A stretch of DNA of 27,745 nucleotides. Origin: CAZLKT01 sp964560205 (GTDB taxonomy: Bacteria; Pseudomonadota; Alphaproteobacteria; Holosporales; Holosporaceae). Below, one piece after another: positions 1-6,624 of the stretch (positions are counted from its first letter, which is position 1; the number at the start of each line of letters is the position of its first letter). Both the position numbers and the translations under genes were made by a program. Location: positions 1 through 27,745 of the forward strand of contig CAZLKT010000013.1 in assembly GCA_964560205.1 (NCBI GenBank). The letters run 5' to 3'. Below the pieces are notes generated by a model that saw only the letters and a list, made by a program, of their open reading frames with translations, searched no databases and had not been told where the DNA came from.

Positions 1-711
1 AGTGAGCGGTCTCATGCAATATGTGAAAAGGGCCCTGGTGAAAAAGATCAGGATTTTGATGAGATAAAAAAAAATTCGAGCGATCTCATAGAGTTTTTAT
101 TCGGGAGCGGTCCTATGAAAGATGATTTTATTGGAGGCCTCACTTTAGAGGATCTGAAATTGTTTCGCACGAAACATGTGAAGCAGTTTACCTCTGAGAA
201 TATTATACACTTGAAGCACGAGCCACTGTGTATGCTGTTAACCTATGAATTACCTGAGGTTTCAGATGAGGTCATAGGTGCTTTAAGCATAGAAAAGCTT
301 CAGGGTATATCTCATAATTATATTAAACGGATCCGAAAAAAGTATTGGGAGAAGTTTGCTCCTGAGGTGAAAGTTTTCCTCCAAAATGAGAAAAATTTAA
401 GAAAAAAGGCGAAAATCAGGGAAACCTTTAAGGCATACCGCTTGGATGAACGCAATGCGGAAAAAATCAAACAATATCGTAAGGACCACTACCTATGCCA
501 TGTGGAAAAAGTCAAAAAATGGTGCGAGAACCGATGCTATCATAAGAACCGCTGTCCCGATAAGAACATCTGCTGCCAGAAGAGGAAAGCGAAGGCCGAG
601 GCTAAGAAAGCGAGGGACGAGGATAAGAAAGTAAAGAGTCAGCTCCAAGAAGAGGAGAAGATGATGCAGTCAAAAAGGTTGTGCCACGCTGATGAAGAAG
701 AGAAAGAGTGA
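1..711 (+). CDS. Hypothetical charged protein with a Cys/His cluster (partial, runs off left edge)
   Basis: I do not recognise this family. The frame is open from base 1 with no stop before the ATG at 115, so the true start may lie left of the window; from ATG115 the product is 198 aa. Residues 6-25 and 54-73 (numbered from ATG115) look like two copies of one short unit, IGGLTLEDLKLF and IGALSIEKLQGI. Residues 128-154 carry six Cys (128, 137, 141, 147, 153, 154) and two His among many Lys/Arg, which could be a metal site or a disulfide cluster. The tail from about 155 is Lys/Glu-rich and probably helical or coiled. No signal peptide is visible, but the N-terminus may be missing. The upstream bases show no strong Shine-Dalgarno for ATG115 beyond GGGAG at 103-107. 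The next gene is on the opposite strand, so it has no operon partner here. Confidence 0.6.
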   Translation, partial: SERSHAICEKGPGEKDQDFDEIKKNSSDLIEFLFGSGPMKDDFIGGLTLEDLKLFRTKHVKQFTSENIIHLKHEPLCMLLTYELPEVSDEVIGALSIEKLQGISHNYIKRIRKKYWEKFAPEVKVFLQNEKNLRKKAKIRETFKAYRLDERNAEKIKQYRKDHYLCHVEKVKKWCENRCYHKNRCPDKNICCQKRKAKAEAKKARDEDKKVKSQLQEEEKMMQSKRLCHADEEEKE

Positions 712-786
712 TAGATGGTATGCCATGTCTTCTATAGTATAAAAATATATGCACAGGATTCGTCAAAAATAATTGTGTAGTGTTCA

Positions 787-916
787 TCCCTTGGAGAGAG
801 AAACTATACCCATGAGCAGTGGGCTGCCATCCTCTCTGGAAATGGTGCGTTTTTTACTATATCCATTAATCTTATTTTCATTATAGTAAGATCGTATTTC
901 AAGATGATGTGTGTTG
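787..916 (-). pseudogene. Decayed duplicate of the 5' end and upstream region of the 571-aa gene
   Basis: Read on the minus strand, 916 to 891 matches exactly the 26 bases at 2975-2950, which lie upstream of the gene at 1103-2818. Further on, around 834-787, the sequence resembles that gene's signal-peptide codons: GGATGGCAGC, then CATGGGTA, then a stretch encoding FSLQGM. The reading frame is broken between the two parts: one frame gives MAAHCSWV then stop, the other gives HGYSFSLQGM. After this point the similarity ends. The best explanation is a partial duplication that has lost its body, with deletions in the leader. Only short segments match, so homology is likely rather than certain. 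Confidence 0.45.
891..916. repeat. 26-bp direct repeat, copy 1
   Basis: An exact match of 26 bases to 2950-2975; it begins ATCGTATTTCAAGATG and ends TGTGTTG. The flanks diverge at once on the right-hand (plus-strand) side. On the minus strand both copies contain TTGAAA, and an AT-rich stretch follows each (TATAAT in this copy, TATTAT in the other), so the repeat may include a promoter -35 region. Confidence 0.85.
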
Positions 917-1023
917 AGATCATATGGAACTCTCCCCTCTGAAAAATCGTCCATGCCCCGTTCTCAGAGGAGGAGGGGTGCAGGGGCTTCTTCCTCACAT
1001 ACCATATGAAAGGGGGGTCCCTG

Positions 1024-1050
1024 AAGGGAGAGGTGATGTTTCTCTCCCTT
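1024..1050. terminator. Perfect 9-bp stem-loop, possible terminator or RNA-end structure
   Basis: AAGGGAGAG (1024-1032) pairs with CTCTCCCTT (1042-1050) across a 9-nt loop. It lies about 53 nt past the stop codon of the minus-strand 571-aa gene. There is no clean U tract on either strand (TTTGATTT on the plus side), so termination is only a possibility. Confidence 0.35.
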
Positions 1051-1102
1051 TGATTTCTGCTGTCAGAAAAATCATTGGATATCTGATTGAGCTGATTTTC
1101 TT

Positions 1103-2818
1103 CTATTCTTCAAAACTCATGTTTCCTATAGAGGAAGATGGAGGATTCATGCTTTTTTCTTTTGGTTCTGATTTTTGTGGCATAGGAGCATCCACATGAG
1201 ACTCATCATATTGATTTTTCTCCTCTTCTCTGTGAGGGGGCTTTTGTTCTTTATAGAGATGACCTCCCTTCATCTGTGTATAAAAGGCTTTTCTTCTTTC
1301 TTCTGTCTGAGCAAAGGTGTCTTTCTGTCTGTCTGGGGCCCGCAGCTCGCTCTCCCATTTTAATTGTATTTTTAAATCAAGACGTGCGTCGTCTTCTTTC
1401 TTTCTCTCCTCAGCTCTTTTCTTTTGCTCATCTTCTATTCTCTTTTTTTCTTGTGGGTATTTCTCTTTATCTTCTAAGTATTTCATTTTATCTTGTTCGT
1501 ATTTCTCTTTATCTTCTTTGTGTTTATTTTTATCTTCCATGAGTTTATCACGTTTACTTTCTAAGGCCAGTTTTTCTTCCGAAGTATGGTTTTTATTGTA
1601 TGCGTAATATTCCTGTGTTTTTTTTGAAAAAAGAACCTCTTCTTGTAACAAACGGGCCTCTTCTTTTAGCAAACGCTCATCTTCTTTTTGCAAACGCCCC
1701 TCTTCTTCTTGTAAAAAACGATCCTCTTCTTCTTGTAAAAAATGCTCACCTTCTTCTTGTAAAAAACGCTTCTCTTCTTCGTGTAAAAAACGATTCCCTT
1801 CTTTTAGCCAACGCTTCAGTGCTCTTTTTTTATTGTATATAGCCATAATCGTACATGATATATGATATCGATCAAAATTATTTCTTAGGGTCTCATAGGG
1901 TTCACGGTGATTCCTGACCATTTTTTCATATAATGATTTACAATATAATGATTCACATCTTTGACGTAGAGCTCCTTCTGTTGCTGCAATTATATCAAGT
2001 GAACCTTGATACAGATTATCAGGTGAAGCTTCATGCATAATATAATCTAAAGCTGCATCCGGATGTCCCGGGTGATGATAATAAAGTAGGTCATGACAAT
2101 AAAGCAGGTCCCTATAAGAGAGTAGTATGTTTTTCCAATCTTCTAGATCTTGTACTCTTGTGTTTCTTATTCGTTTGAACTCATTTAGTATATTTCGATC
2201 TTTCATTATACAAGAAATCTTGTTCTTCTCCTCATCATAGTGCGTACACACCTTGTCATAAATATGCAGAGTGTCAAATACGTATTTCATAAGTAAAGTT
2301 GCATAAGCATATACCATTATTTCCATCGCATTTTCCCGCATATTTATCCACATGTATTCCGCAAAACTATATGTGCCTTCGATGCCATGGAGATAGAAAA
2401 TATAGGCTAAGGATCCACTAATGGGAACTCCTATGCAGAGTGCTGAGATGAACTTTGGTAAGAGCGCACATGTGGATCCCGAAAGAAAAGATGCTATGTG
2501 AGGATGAGTATCCCATATATTAGTATCCCGTATATTTCTCACATGGTCTTCCAAGAAGTTTTTTGCCTGAGAGGGGAAATCCCATACGGTTGACCATCCC
2601 TTGTCAGACATATGAGTTACTCCCCATACAAAACATGGGACTGCTATGAGTGGTATGCTGACCTGAGGATTTTTTAAAGCAATAATTGCGTTGCTGATTT
2701 TTTGCTTGAGAGAATCTCTCATGCCTTGGAGGGAGAAATTGTACCCATGAACAGTGGAACAAGATGCTGCCATGCCACACAGAAACAATCCTAGTTTTAA
2801 TGAATGTGCTTTTTTCAT
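1103..2818 (-). CDS. Hypothetical exported or membrane protein with long repetitive coiled coil, 571 aa
   Basis: I do not recognise this family. The N-terminus reads as a signal sequence: basic MKKAHSLK, then a hydrophobic stretch ending near CSTVHG. Cleavage after HG is plausible, and Cys20 does not sit in a good lipobox. Hydrophobic segments around residues 53-70, 122-146 and 163-180 look membrane-spanning. The second half is very charged. Residues 343-395 are built from units like RFLQEEEx, four of eight residues then three of seven. A later block (roughly residues 424-458) repeats a seven-residue unit of the type KEKYEQD. Such sequence forms long helices or coiled coils. The start ATG at 2818 has AAGAAAGAGGA just upstream. 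It is transcribed alone, opposite to the core operon, from a good promoter at 2933-2961. A host-interaction or envelope role would fit but is not shown. Confidence 0.75.
   Translation of the reverse strand: MKKAHSLKLGLFLCGMAASCSTVHGYNFSLQGMRDSLKQKISNAIIALKNPQVSIPLIAVPCFVWGVTHMSDKGWSTVWDFPSQAKNFLEDHVRNIRDTNIWDTHPHIASFLSGSTCALLPKFISALCIGVPISGSLAYIFYLHGIEGTYSFAEYMWINMRENAMEIMVYAYATLLMKYVFDTLHIYDKVCTHYDEEKNKISCIMKDRNILNEFKRIRNTRVQDLEDWKNILLSYRDLLYCHDLLYYHHPGHPDAALDYIMHEASPDNLYQGSLDIIAATEGALRQRCESLYCKSLYEKMVRNHREPYETLRNNFDRYHISCTIMAIYNKKRALKRWLKEGNRFLHEEEKRFLQEEGEHFLQEEEDRFLQEEEGRLQKEDERLLKEEARLLQEEVLFSKKTQEYYAYNKNHTSEEKLALESKRDKLMEDKNKHKEDKEKYEQDKMKYLEDKEKYPQEKKRIEDEQKKRAEERKKEDDARLDLKIQLKWESELRAPDRQKDTFAQTEERRKAFYTQMKGGHLYKEQKPPHREEEKNQYDESHVDAPMPQKSEPKEKSMNPPSSSIGNMSFEE
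1445..1549 (-). repeat. Five tandem 21-bp units coding Lys/Glu heptads
   Basis: Successive 21-base units start at 1445, 1466, 1487, 1508 and 1529; the plus-strand form is TTTATCTTCTAAGTATTTCAT with variation. They code for heptads such as KEKYEQD and KMKYLED in the 571-aa protein. The exact 21-base period indicates growth by tandem duplication rather than residue-by-residue selection. Confidence 0.8.
1634..1792 (-). repeat. 24-bp then 21-bp tandem repeats coding RFLQEEEx units
   Basis: This stretch encodes residues 343-395 of the 571-aa protein. Four eight-residue units (RFLHEEEK, RFLQEEGE, HFLQEEED, RFLQEEEG) are followed by three seven-residue units (RLQKEDE, RLLKEEA, RLLQEEV). The change of period from 24 to 21 bases within one array is unusual and would change the helix register. 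Confidence 0.8.
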
Positions 2819-2932
2819 ATATCCTCTTTCTTAAATTCATTTTAATTATAATATAATTAATTATTATTTAATTATCAACAAAAAATAAATGTAAATAATT
2901 AAATTAATTATAAAAAACACCCAATATAAACA

Positions 2933-2961
2933 ATAATAGCAATAAAAAAATCGTATTTCAA
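2933..2961 (-). promoter_or_regulatory. Sigma-70-type promoter of the 571-aa gene
   Basis: On the minus strand TTGAAA (2961-2956) and TATTAT (2938-2933) are separated by exactly 17 bases. The -35 box lies inside the 26-bp repeat. The start codon is about 115 nt downstream, giving a long AT-rich leader. Confidence 0.6.
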
Positions 2962-2975
2962 GATGATGTGTGTTG
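2950..2975. repeat. 26-bp direct repeat, copy 2
   Basis: An exact copy of 891-916, about 2.06 kb away in the same orientation. This copy overlaps the -35 box of the promoter of the intact gene. Confidence 0.85.
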
Positions 2976-3164
2976 GTTTTTCGTCTTATTGTCATGAAAC
3001 TTGCAGAAGGTATGGAAAAAAGTATCTTGTGATGACATTCGCTCATCTTTCCATTTTTCTCTTTATCTGGCGTTTTCTGCGCCGGTTCTTTTGTGCTTTA
3101 TGGGGCTTTGGCGCTTTCCTTTTTTGGGCAGAGATTTCGTTGATTCTGTTTTTTGCTGCACGTG

Positions 3165-3193
3165 TTGACTCCTTCTTGTAAATCAGGAAGAAT
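3165..3193 (+). promoter_or_regulatory. Candidate promoter for tRNA-Tyr/tRNA-Gly and possibly secE onward
   Basis: TTGACT (3165-3170) is followed after 17 bases by AAGAAT (3188-3193). The start region is a run of G/C (GGGGGGGCG), the kind of GC-rich discriminator seen at stable-RNA promoters under growth-rate control. The -10 box is weak (4 of 6). Confidence 0.5.
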
Positions 3194-3203
3194 GGGGGGG
3201 CGT

Positions 3204-3286
3204 GGAGGTGTGGCCGAGCGGTCAATGGCAGCAGACTGTAAATCTGCCGGCGAATGCCTACGCAGGTTCGAATCCTGCCGCCTCCA
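3204..3286 (+). tRNA. tRNA-Tyr (anticodon GTA)
   Basis: The acceptor stem GGAGGTG pairs with CGCCTCC (one G-U). The anticodon GTA at 3238-3240 sits in the loop CTGTAAA, and there is a long variable arm typical of class II tRNAs. The T arm GCAGG-TTCGAAT-CCTGC is perfect. CCA is not encoded. Length is 83 nt. Confidence 0.95.
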
Positions 3287-3292
3287 GATGGT

Positions 3293-3363
3293 GCGGGTGT
3301 AGCTTAGTGGTAAAGTCCTAGCCTTCCAAGCTAGCTATGCGGGTTCGATTCCCGCCACCCGCT
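3293..3363 (+). tRNA. tRNA-Gly (anticodon TCC)
   Basis: The acceptor stem GCGGGTG pairs with CACCCGC. The anticodon stem CTAGC/GCTAG encloses the loop CTTCCAA with anticodon TCC at 3325-3327. The T arm GCGGG-TTCGATT-CCCGC is intact. CCA is not encoded. It begins 7 nt after tRNA-Tyr, so the two are surely co-transcribed. In many proteobacteria the Tyr-Gly pair stands before tuf and secE; here tuf is missing. Confidence 0.95.
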
Positions 3364-3453
3364 CGTTCCTTTAAAAATATCCTCCAAAAGAAGCGGGGGG
3401 CCCTTTGACAGAAGAGAAAAAATTGTGTAAAAAGAGAAGGGAAAAGAGAAAGT

Positions 3454-3684
3454 GTGGAGTTGTTAGTTGTGGGTATTCTAACGGAGCATAGAAAAAAGGT
3501 TTTCACCTTTTTTTCGGAAGTAGTAAAAGAGATGCGCAAGGTGGTATGGCCCACCAGGGGAGATGTCGTGGTGACAGGGATTCTCGTGCTTATTTTGTCT
3601 ATGATGTGCTCTGTGTATCTCTTCATTGTGGACCGCGTTGTCTTGTTTACCTTGCAATGGATCATGGGGGGGGCTCATGGATAA
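3454..3684 (+). CDS. secE: Preprotein translocase subunit SecE
   Basis: SecE is the small essential clamp subunit of the SecYEG inner-membrane channel. The 76-aa product shows the family core EVVKEMRKVVWPTRGDVV, which is the amphipathic helix with the conserved WPTR turn. One hydrophobic span follows, about residues 38-60. This is the short single-helix form usual outside the enterobacteria. The start is GTG at 3454, with a purine-rich AAGAGAAAG region upstream; TTG and GTG codons just inside are alternatives. Its end overlaps the nusG start by 8 bases, which suggests translational coupling. It lies about 90 nt after the tRNA genes. Confidence 0.92.
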   Translation: MELLVVGILTEHRKKVFTFFSEVVKEMRKVVWPTRGDVVVTGILVLILSMMCSVYLFIVDRVVLFTLQWIMGGAHG

Positions 3685-4333
3685 GCGTGTGGCGGAGGAA
3701 GGTTTAGGTCCGGAAGGGGAGGGGATGGCTTTTGCTCTGGAGCAACAGGAAATAATGGCAGAAAAAGCTGCGGAGGAGGCTTCAGGGGAGCAAGATGGGT
3801 TCCTGTGGTATGTTATCCATGTGGCCGCCGGCGGAGAGAACCGCATTGCTCAAGAGCTTCGTGCACAGCTCGAGAAAGCTGGCCTTTCAGAGTCTTTTAC
3901 AGATATTCTTATCCCAAAAAAGCAGGAAATGGTAGTGCGAAAAGGTGCAAAAGTCCTTATGGAGAATCGTGTCCTTCCCGGGTACATTCTCATTCGCATG
4001 AGGTGTTCTTCTGAGATGCTTCATATTATTCGTCGTGTGCCTCGGATTATAGGTATGTTGGGGGCAGATGGGGGCGGTATCCCGCGGGCGCTCTCTGAGG
4101 GTGAGGTGAAGAATCTTCTGGATCAAGTGAATCGCATTGAAGAATCTTCTAAGGGCTCCATGATGTTTGAAAAAGGGGAAATGGTGAAAATTTCCGATGG
4201 GCCTTTTTCTTCCATGGAAGGAATTGTGGAAGCTGTGGATCTTGCCCGCTTGCGTTTGAAAGTTTCCATTGTTATTTTTGGACGAGGTACACCGGTGGAG
4301 TTGGAATTTTTTCAGGTGGAAAAGACGACATAA
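3677..4333 (+). CDS. nusG: Transcription termination/antitermination factor NusG
   Basis: NusG binds RNA polymerase at the clamp helices, suppresses pausing and links it to Rho or the ribosome. The NGN domain begins at WYVIHVAAGGENRIAQEL (about residue 45) and includes the VLPGYILIRM strand. The KOW domain contains FEKGEMVKISDGPF and the signature IFGRGTPVELEFFQV. From ATG3677 the product is 218 aa, with about 44 acidic, Ala/Glu-rich residues before the NGN domain, much longer than usual. Two later ATGs are also well placed: 3725 (after GAAGGGG) and 3755 (after AGGA); the latter gives 192 aa, near family length. I list 3677 because it overlaps the secE stop, but the true start is open. It is followed by rplK. 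Confidence 0.9.
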   Translation: MDKRVAEEGLGPEGEGMAFALEQQEIMAEKAAEEASGEQDGFLWYVIHVAAGGENRIAQELRAQLEKAGLSESFTDILIPKKQEMVVRKGAKVLMENRVLPGYILIRMRCSSEMLHIIRRVPRIIGMLGADGGGIPRALSEGEVKNLLDQVNRIEESSKGSMMFEKGEMVKISDGPFSSMEGIVEAVDLARLRLKVSIVIFGRGTPVELEFFQVEKTT

Positions 4334-4389
4334 ACAGATGACGCTACCTATGATGCGGTAATGTCGAAAATAGAATGTGGAGAGAAATC

Positions 4390-4818
4390 ATGGCGAAGAA
4401 GATTGTTGGGTATATTAAATTTGAGATTATGGCGGGGAAAGCTACGCCAGCACCACCTGTGGGGCCAGCCCTAGGTCAGAAAGGTCTTAACATTATGGAG
4501 TTTTGCAAAGCTTTTAATGCACAAACTTCTGGTATGGAGGCGGCCCCTGTTCCCGTGCTTATTACGGCTTATGCAGATCGTACCTTCAGCTTTATTATGA
4601 AAAAACCACCCCTTTCCTTTTTGGTGCGGAAAGCTGCAGGCCTGCAGAAAGGAAGCTCCAATCCTGGGGGGGCAAACGATGTGGGAAAGATCACAAAAGC
4701 GCAAGCGGAGGAAATCGCCAAACAAAAGATGTGCGATATGAATGCCTATACCTTGGAAGCAGCTGTACGTATGGTGATGGGTAATGCCCGGTCTCAGGGA
4801 ATTGCAGTTGTTGAGTAA
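4390..4818 (+). CDS. rplK: 50S ribosomal protein L11
   Basis: L11 forms the base of the stalk at the GTPase-associated centre with the 1070 region of 23S rRNA and is needed for RelA activation. The sequence KIVGYIKFEIMAGKATPAPPVGPALGQKGLNIMEFC is typical of the N-terminal domain (the Pro-rich hinge and GQ.G.N motif), and the C-terminal rRNA-binding domain ends in NARSQGIAVVE. Length is 142 aa, the family norm. ATG4390 has GGAGAG seven bases ahead, better than the in-frame ATG4375. It lies between nusG and rplA, as in most bacteria. Confidence 0.96.
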   Translation: MAKKIVGYIKFEIMAGKATPAPPVGPALGQKGLNIMEFCKAFNAQTSGMEAAPVPVLITAYADRTFSFIMKKPPLSFLVRKAAGLQKGSSNPGGANDVGKITKAQAEEIAKQKMCDMNAYTLEAAVRMVMGNARSQGIAVVE

Positions 4819-4845
4819 TATTATTTTATTGGTGGGAGTACTGTC

Positions 4846-5553
4846 ATGAAAAAAACAAAAAGAATCCAAGCCCGTGATGATCACATAGATTTTACGCGCT
4901 CTTACACCCTGCAAGAAGCAGTGGAGCTTCTGAAGGCTCGGGCCACGGCAAAGTTTGATGAGACCATGGAGGTGGCCTTCAATTGTAATCTTGATCCCAG
5001 AAAAGGAGATCAGAATGTGCGATCCATGGTTTCGCTTCCTTTTGGAACAGGAAAAACCATGAGGATTGCAGTTTTTGCCCAGGGTCAAGCCGCACAAGAG
5101 GCGGAGGCTGCAGGGGCGGATTTTGTGGGGGCAGATGATTTAATAGAACGGGTGAAAGGAGGGTGGATGGAGTTTGATGTATGCATCGCAACCCCGGATT
5201 TTATGCCCAAAATTGGAAAGCTGGGAAAAATTCTAGGCCCTCGAGATTTAATGCCCAATCCAAAGCTTGGTACGGTGACACAGGATGTGGCAAAGGCCGT
5301 TGCTCGTGCAAAGGCTGGTCAGGTGTCTGTTCGCGTTGATAAAGCTGGTATTATCCACACCATCATCGGAAAGGCGAGTTTTTCCGTGGATCATCTGGTG
5401 CGAAACTTTTCTGTGCTGTATGATGAAATTTTTAAGATGCGTCCGGCAGCCCTGAAGGGGGGATATATCAAAAAAATCTCCCTTTCTTCTACCATGGGCT
5501 TTTCTTTGCCCTTACTCTTAGAAAAAGAGCGAGTCCAGGGGCTTGTCTTTTGA
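4846..5553 (+). CDS. rplA: 50S ribosomal protein L1
   Basis: L1 builds the mobile L1 stalk that helps release E-site tRNA, and in many bacteria represses its own L11-L1 transcript. The family motif GKLGKILGPRDLMPNPKLGTV is present, along with VRVDKAGIIHTIIGK and the C-terminal KGGYIKKISLSSTMG. Length is 235 aa, normal for the family. ATG4846 follows GGTGGGAG. The gene begins 27 bases after rplK, so both are on one transcript. I could not identify an L1-binding site in the rplK leader. Confidence 0.96.
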   Translation: MKKTKRIQARDDHIDFTRSYTLQEAVELLKARATAKFDETMEVAFNCNLDPRKGDQNVRSMVSLPFGTGKTMRIAVFAQGQAAQEAEAAGADFVGADDLIERVKGGWMEFDVCIATPDFMPKIGKLGKILGPRDLMPNPKLGTVTQDVAKAVARAKAGQVSVRVDKAGIIHTIIGKASFSVDHLVRNFSVLYDEIFKMRPAALKGGYIKKISLSSTMGFSLPLLLEKERVQGLVF

Positions 5554-5595
5554 ATGGAATGCTGATTTAATAAAGTTAGAACGGGAGGGTTTCGA

Positions 5596-6108
5596 GTGAA
5601 TCATCAGGAAAAAAAAGAAATTGTCGAGGAACTTCTTGGCCTTTTCACTGAATATCCATATTTTTTTGTGACTCGTCAGTCAAGGTTCGCTGCGGCGGAA
5701 GTCTCTGCTCTGCGGAAGGAGATCTACGATGCGGGGTGTGTCATGCGTGTAGCGAAGAACACCCTCGTGAAGAAGGCTCTGGCAAGACGCCAGGAGGTCT
5801 CGGGCCTTTCGGAAAATTTTTTTGGACCAACGGTGTTGTTCTTTTCCAAAGACCCCATTGCTGTTTCTAAAATCATTGTAGAGTGTGCGAAAAAGAAGAA
5901 AGAAGATTTCGAGATTATTTTGGGCATGGTGGACAATAAAATTGTGAACAACCAGGATGTTGTGAATTTTTCTACTATCCCATCTCAAGACGTTTTGCAT
6001 GGCCGTCTTTTGGGGGTCTTGTTGGGACATATTCGTGGATTTATGTCCCTCGTGCAAGAGCCGTCTCGGAGAGTTTTAAGAGTTTTGGATGCGTATGTTA
6101 AGAAATAA
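5596..6108 (+). CDS. rplJ: 50S ribosomal protein L10
   Basis: L10 anchors the L7/L12 dimers to the ribosome base. The sequence shows the rRNA-binding N-terminal part, FVTRQSRFAAAEVSALRKE then VAKNTLVKKALA, close to the family consensus. The long C-terminal helix that carries L7/L12 dimers follows. Length is 170 aa. The start is GTG5596, with GGGAGGG about 6 bases ahead. It is 42 bases after rplA and 23 before rplL. The short leader leaves little room for the classic L10-L12 autoregulatory site, so regulation may differ or act inside rplA. Confidence 0.94.
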   Translation: MNHQEKKEIVEELLGLFTEYPYFFVTRQSRFAAAEVSALRKEIYDAGCVMRVAKNTLVKKALARRQEVSGLSENFFGPTVLFFSKDPIAVSKIIVECAKKKKEDFEIILGMVDNKIVNNQDVVNFSTIPSQDVLHGRLLGVLLGHIRGFMSLVQEPSRRVLRVLDAYVKK

Positions 6109-6131
6109 TTTCATGGAAGGAGGACTATATT

Positions 6132-6515
6132 ATGTCTAAGAATTTGGAAACTATTGTAGAGACTGTTTCGAATCTCACTCTCTTGGAGACTGCAGAGCTG
6201 GTGAAAATGTTGGAAGAAAAGCTGGGTGTTTCTGCTGCCGCCACCATGATGGCAGCACCTGCAGCCGCGTCACCATCAGGAGCCGCGGAATCTGCAGAAG
6301 AAAAAACAGAGTTTGATGTGATTTTGGTAAGCGCAGGTGACAAAAAAATTGACGTTATTAAAGAGATCCGCGCCATTACCAGCTTGGGTCTGAAGGAAGC
6401 AAAGGATCTTTCTGAAAAGACAAACGAGGCAGTGAAGGAGCGTGTTTCTAAGGCAGAAGCAGAGGAAATCAAGAAAAAATTAGAAGCAGTGGGCGCAAAG
6501 GTTCTCGTGAAGTAA
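6132..6515 (+). CDS. rplL: 50S ribosomal protein L7/L12
   Basis: L7/L12 forms the multi-copy stalk that recruits translation GTPases. The N-terminal dimerisation helices (NLTLLETAELVKMLEEKLGV) are followed by an Ala/Pro-rich hinge (about residues 35-57). The C-terminal domain contains FDVILVSAGDKKIDVIKEIR and GLKEAKDL, the EF-Tu/EF-G contact surface. Length is 127 aa, as usual. The start ATG6132 has GGAAGGAGG upstream, an almost perfect Shine-Dalgarno, consistent with its four-fold or higher stoichiometry. Confidence 0.97.
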   Translation: MSKNLETIVETVSNLTLLETAELVKMLEEKLGVSAAATMMAAPAAASPSGAAESAEEKTEFDVILVSAGDKKIDVIKEIRAITSLGLKEAKDLSEKTNEAVKERVSKAEAEEIKKKLEAVGAKVLVK

Positions 6516-6543
6516 GACAGATGTCTTTTAATTTTTCATTTGT

Positions 6544-6624
6544 GAGGGGGGAGGACCGTGGCTTTCTGGAAAGATTATCTTCGCTTGTGGGCGACATCTT
6601 TCTCTCCTCGGGTTTTTGTTCTGT
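6544..6624 (+). terminator. Possible rplL-rpoB attenuator hairpin
   Basis: In the 136-base gap before rpoB, GAGGGGGGAGG (6544-6554) can pair with TTTCTCTCCTC (6599-6609) using several G-U pairs. The intervening bases hold smaller hairpins (CTTTC/GAAAG and CGC/GCG). A T-rich run GGGTTTTTGTTCTG follows. E. coli has an attenuator and an RNase III site at the same position. Here this is inferred from pairing alone. Confidence 0.35.

Larger units (their letters stand above)
712..1102. other. 391-base gap between two accessory genes (convergent 3' ends)
   Basis: No intact gene is convincing here. The stretch holds a decayed copy of the 5' end of the gene at 1103-2818 (787-916) and a perfect 9-bp inverted repeat (1024-1050). 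Short open frames on both strands overlap these and lack Shine-Dalgarno sites, so I treat them as chance. Confidence 0.6.
2819..3203. other. 385-base divergent intergenic region
   Basis: The left part (2819-2945) is extremely AT-rich and forms the leader of the minus-strand 571-aa gene. It is followed by that gene's promoter, the second copy of the 26-bp repeat (2950-2975), and the promoter of the tRNA genes (3165-3193). A plus-strand open frame of 72 codons (2963-3181) is hydrophobic and has no Shine-Dalgarno; I do not call it a gene. Confidence 0.6.

Noticed and set aside
1445..1792. Short tandem repeats considered as a CRISPR array
   Set aside because: The units abut without spacers, are imperfect, and code in frame for coiled-coil heptads and octads.
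2963..3181. 72-codon plus-strand frame rich in Phe/Leu, possibly a small membrane protein
   Set aside because: There is no Shine-Dalgarno, its start falls inside the 26-bp repeat, and its end overlaps the tRNA promoter. Hydrophobic composition is expected from T-rich DNA.
4471..5097. 208-codon minus-strand frame across rplK and rplA
   Set aside because: It lies opposite two certain ribosomal protein genes. Such shadows are common and the product looks like no family.
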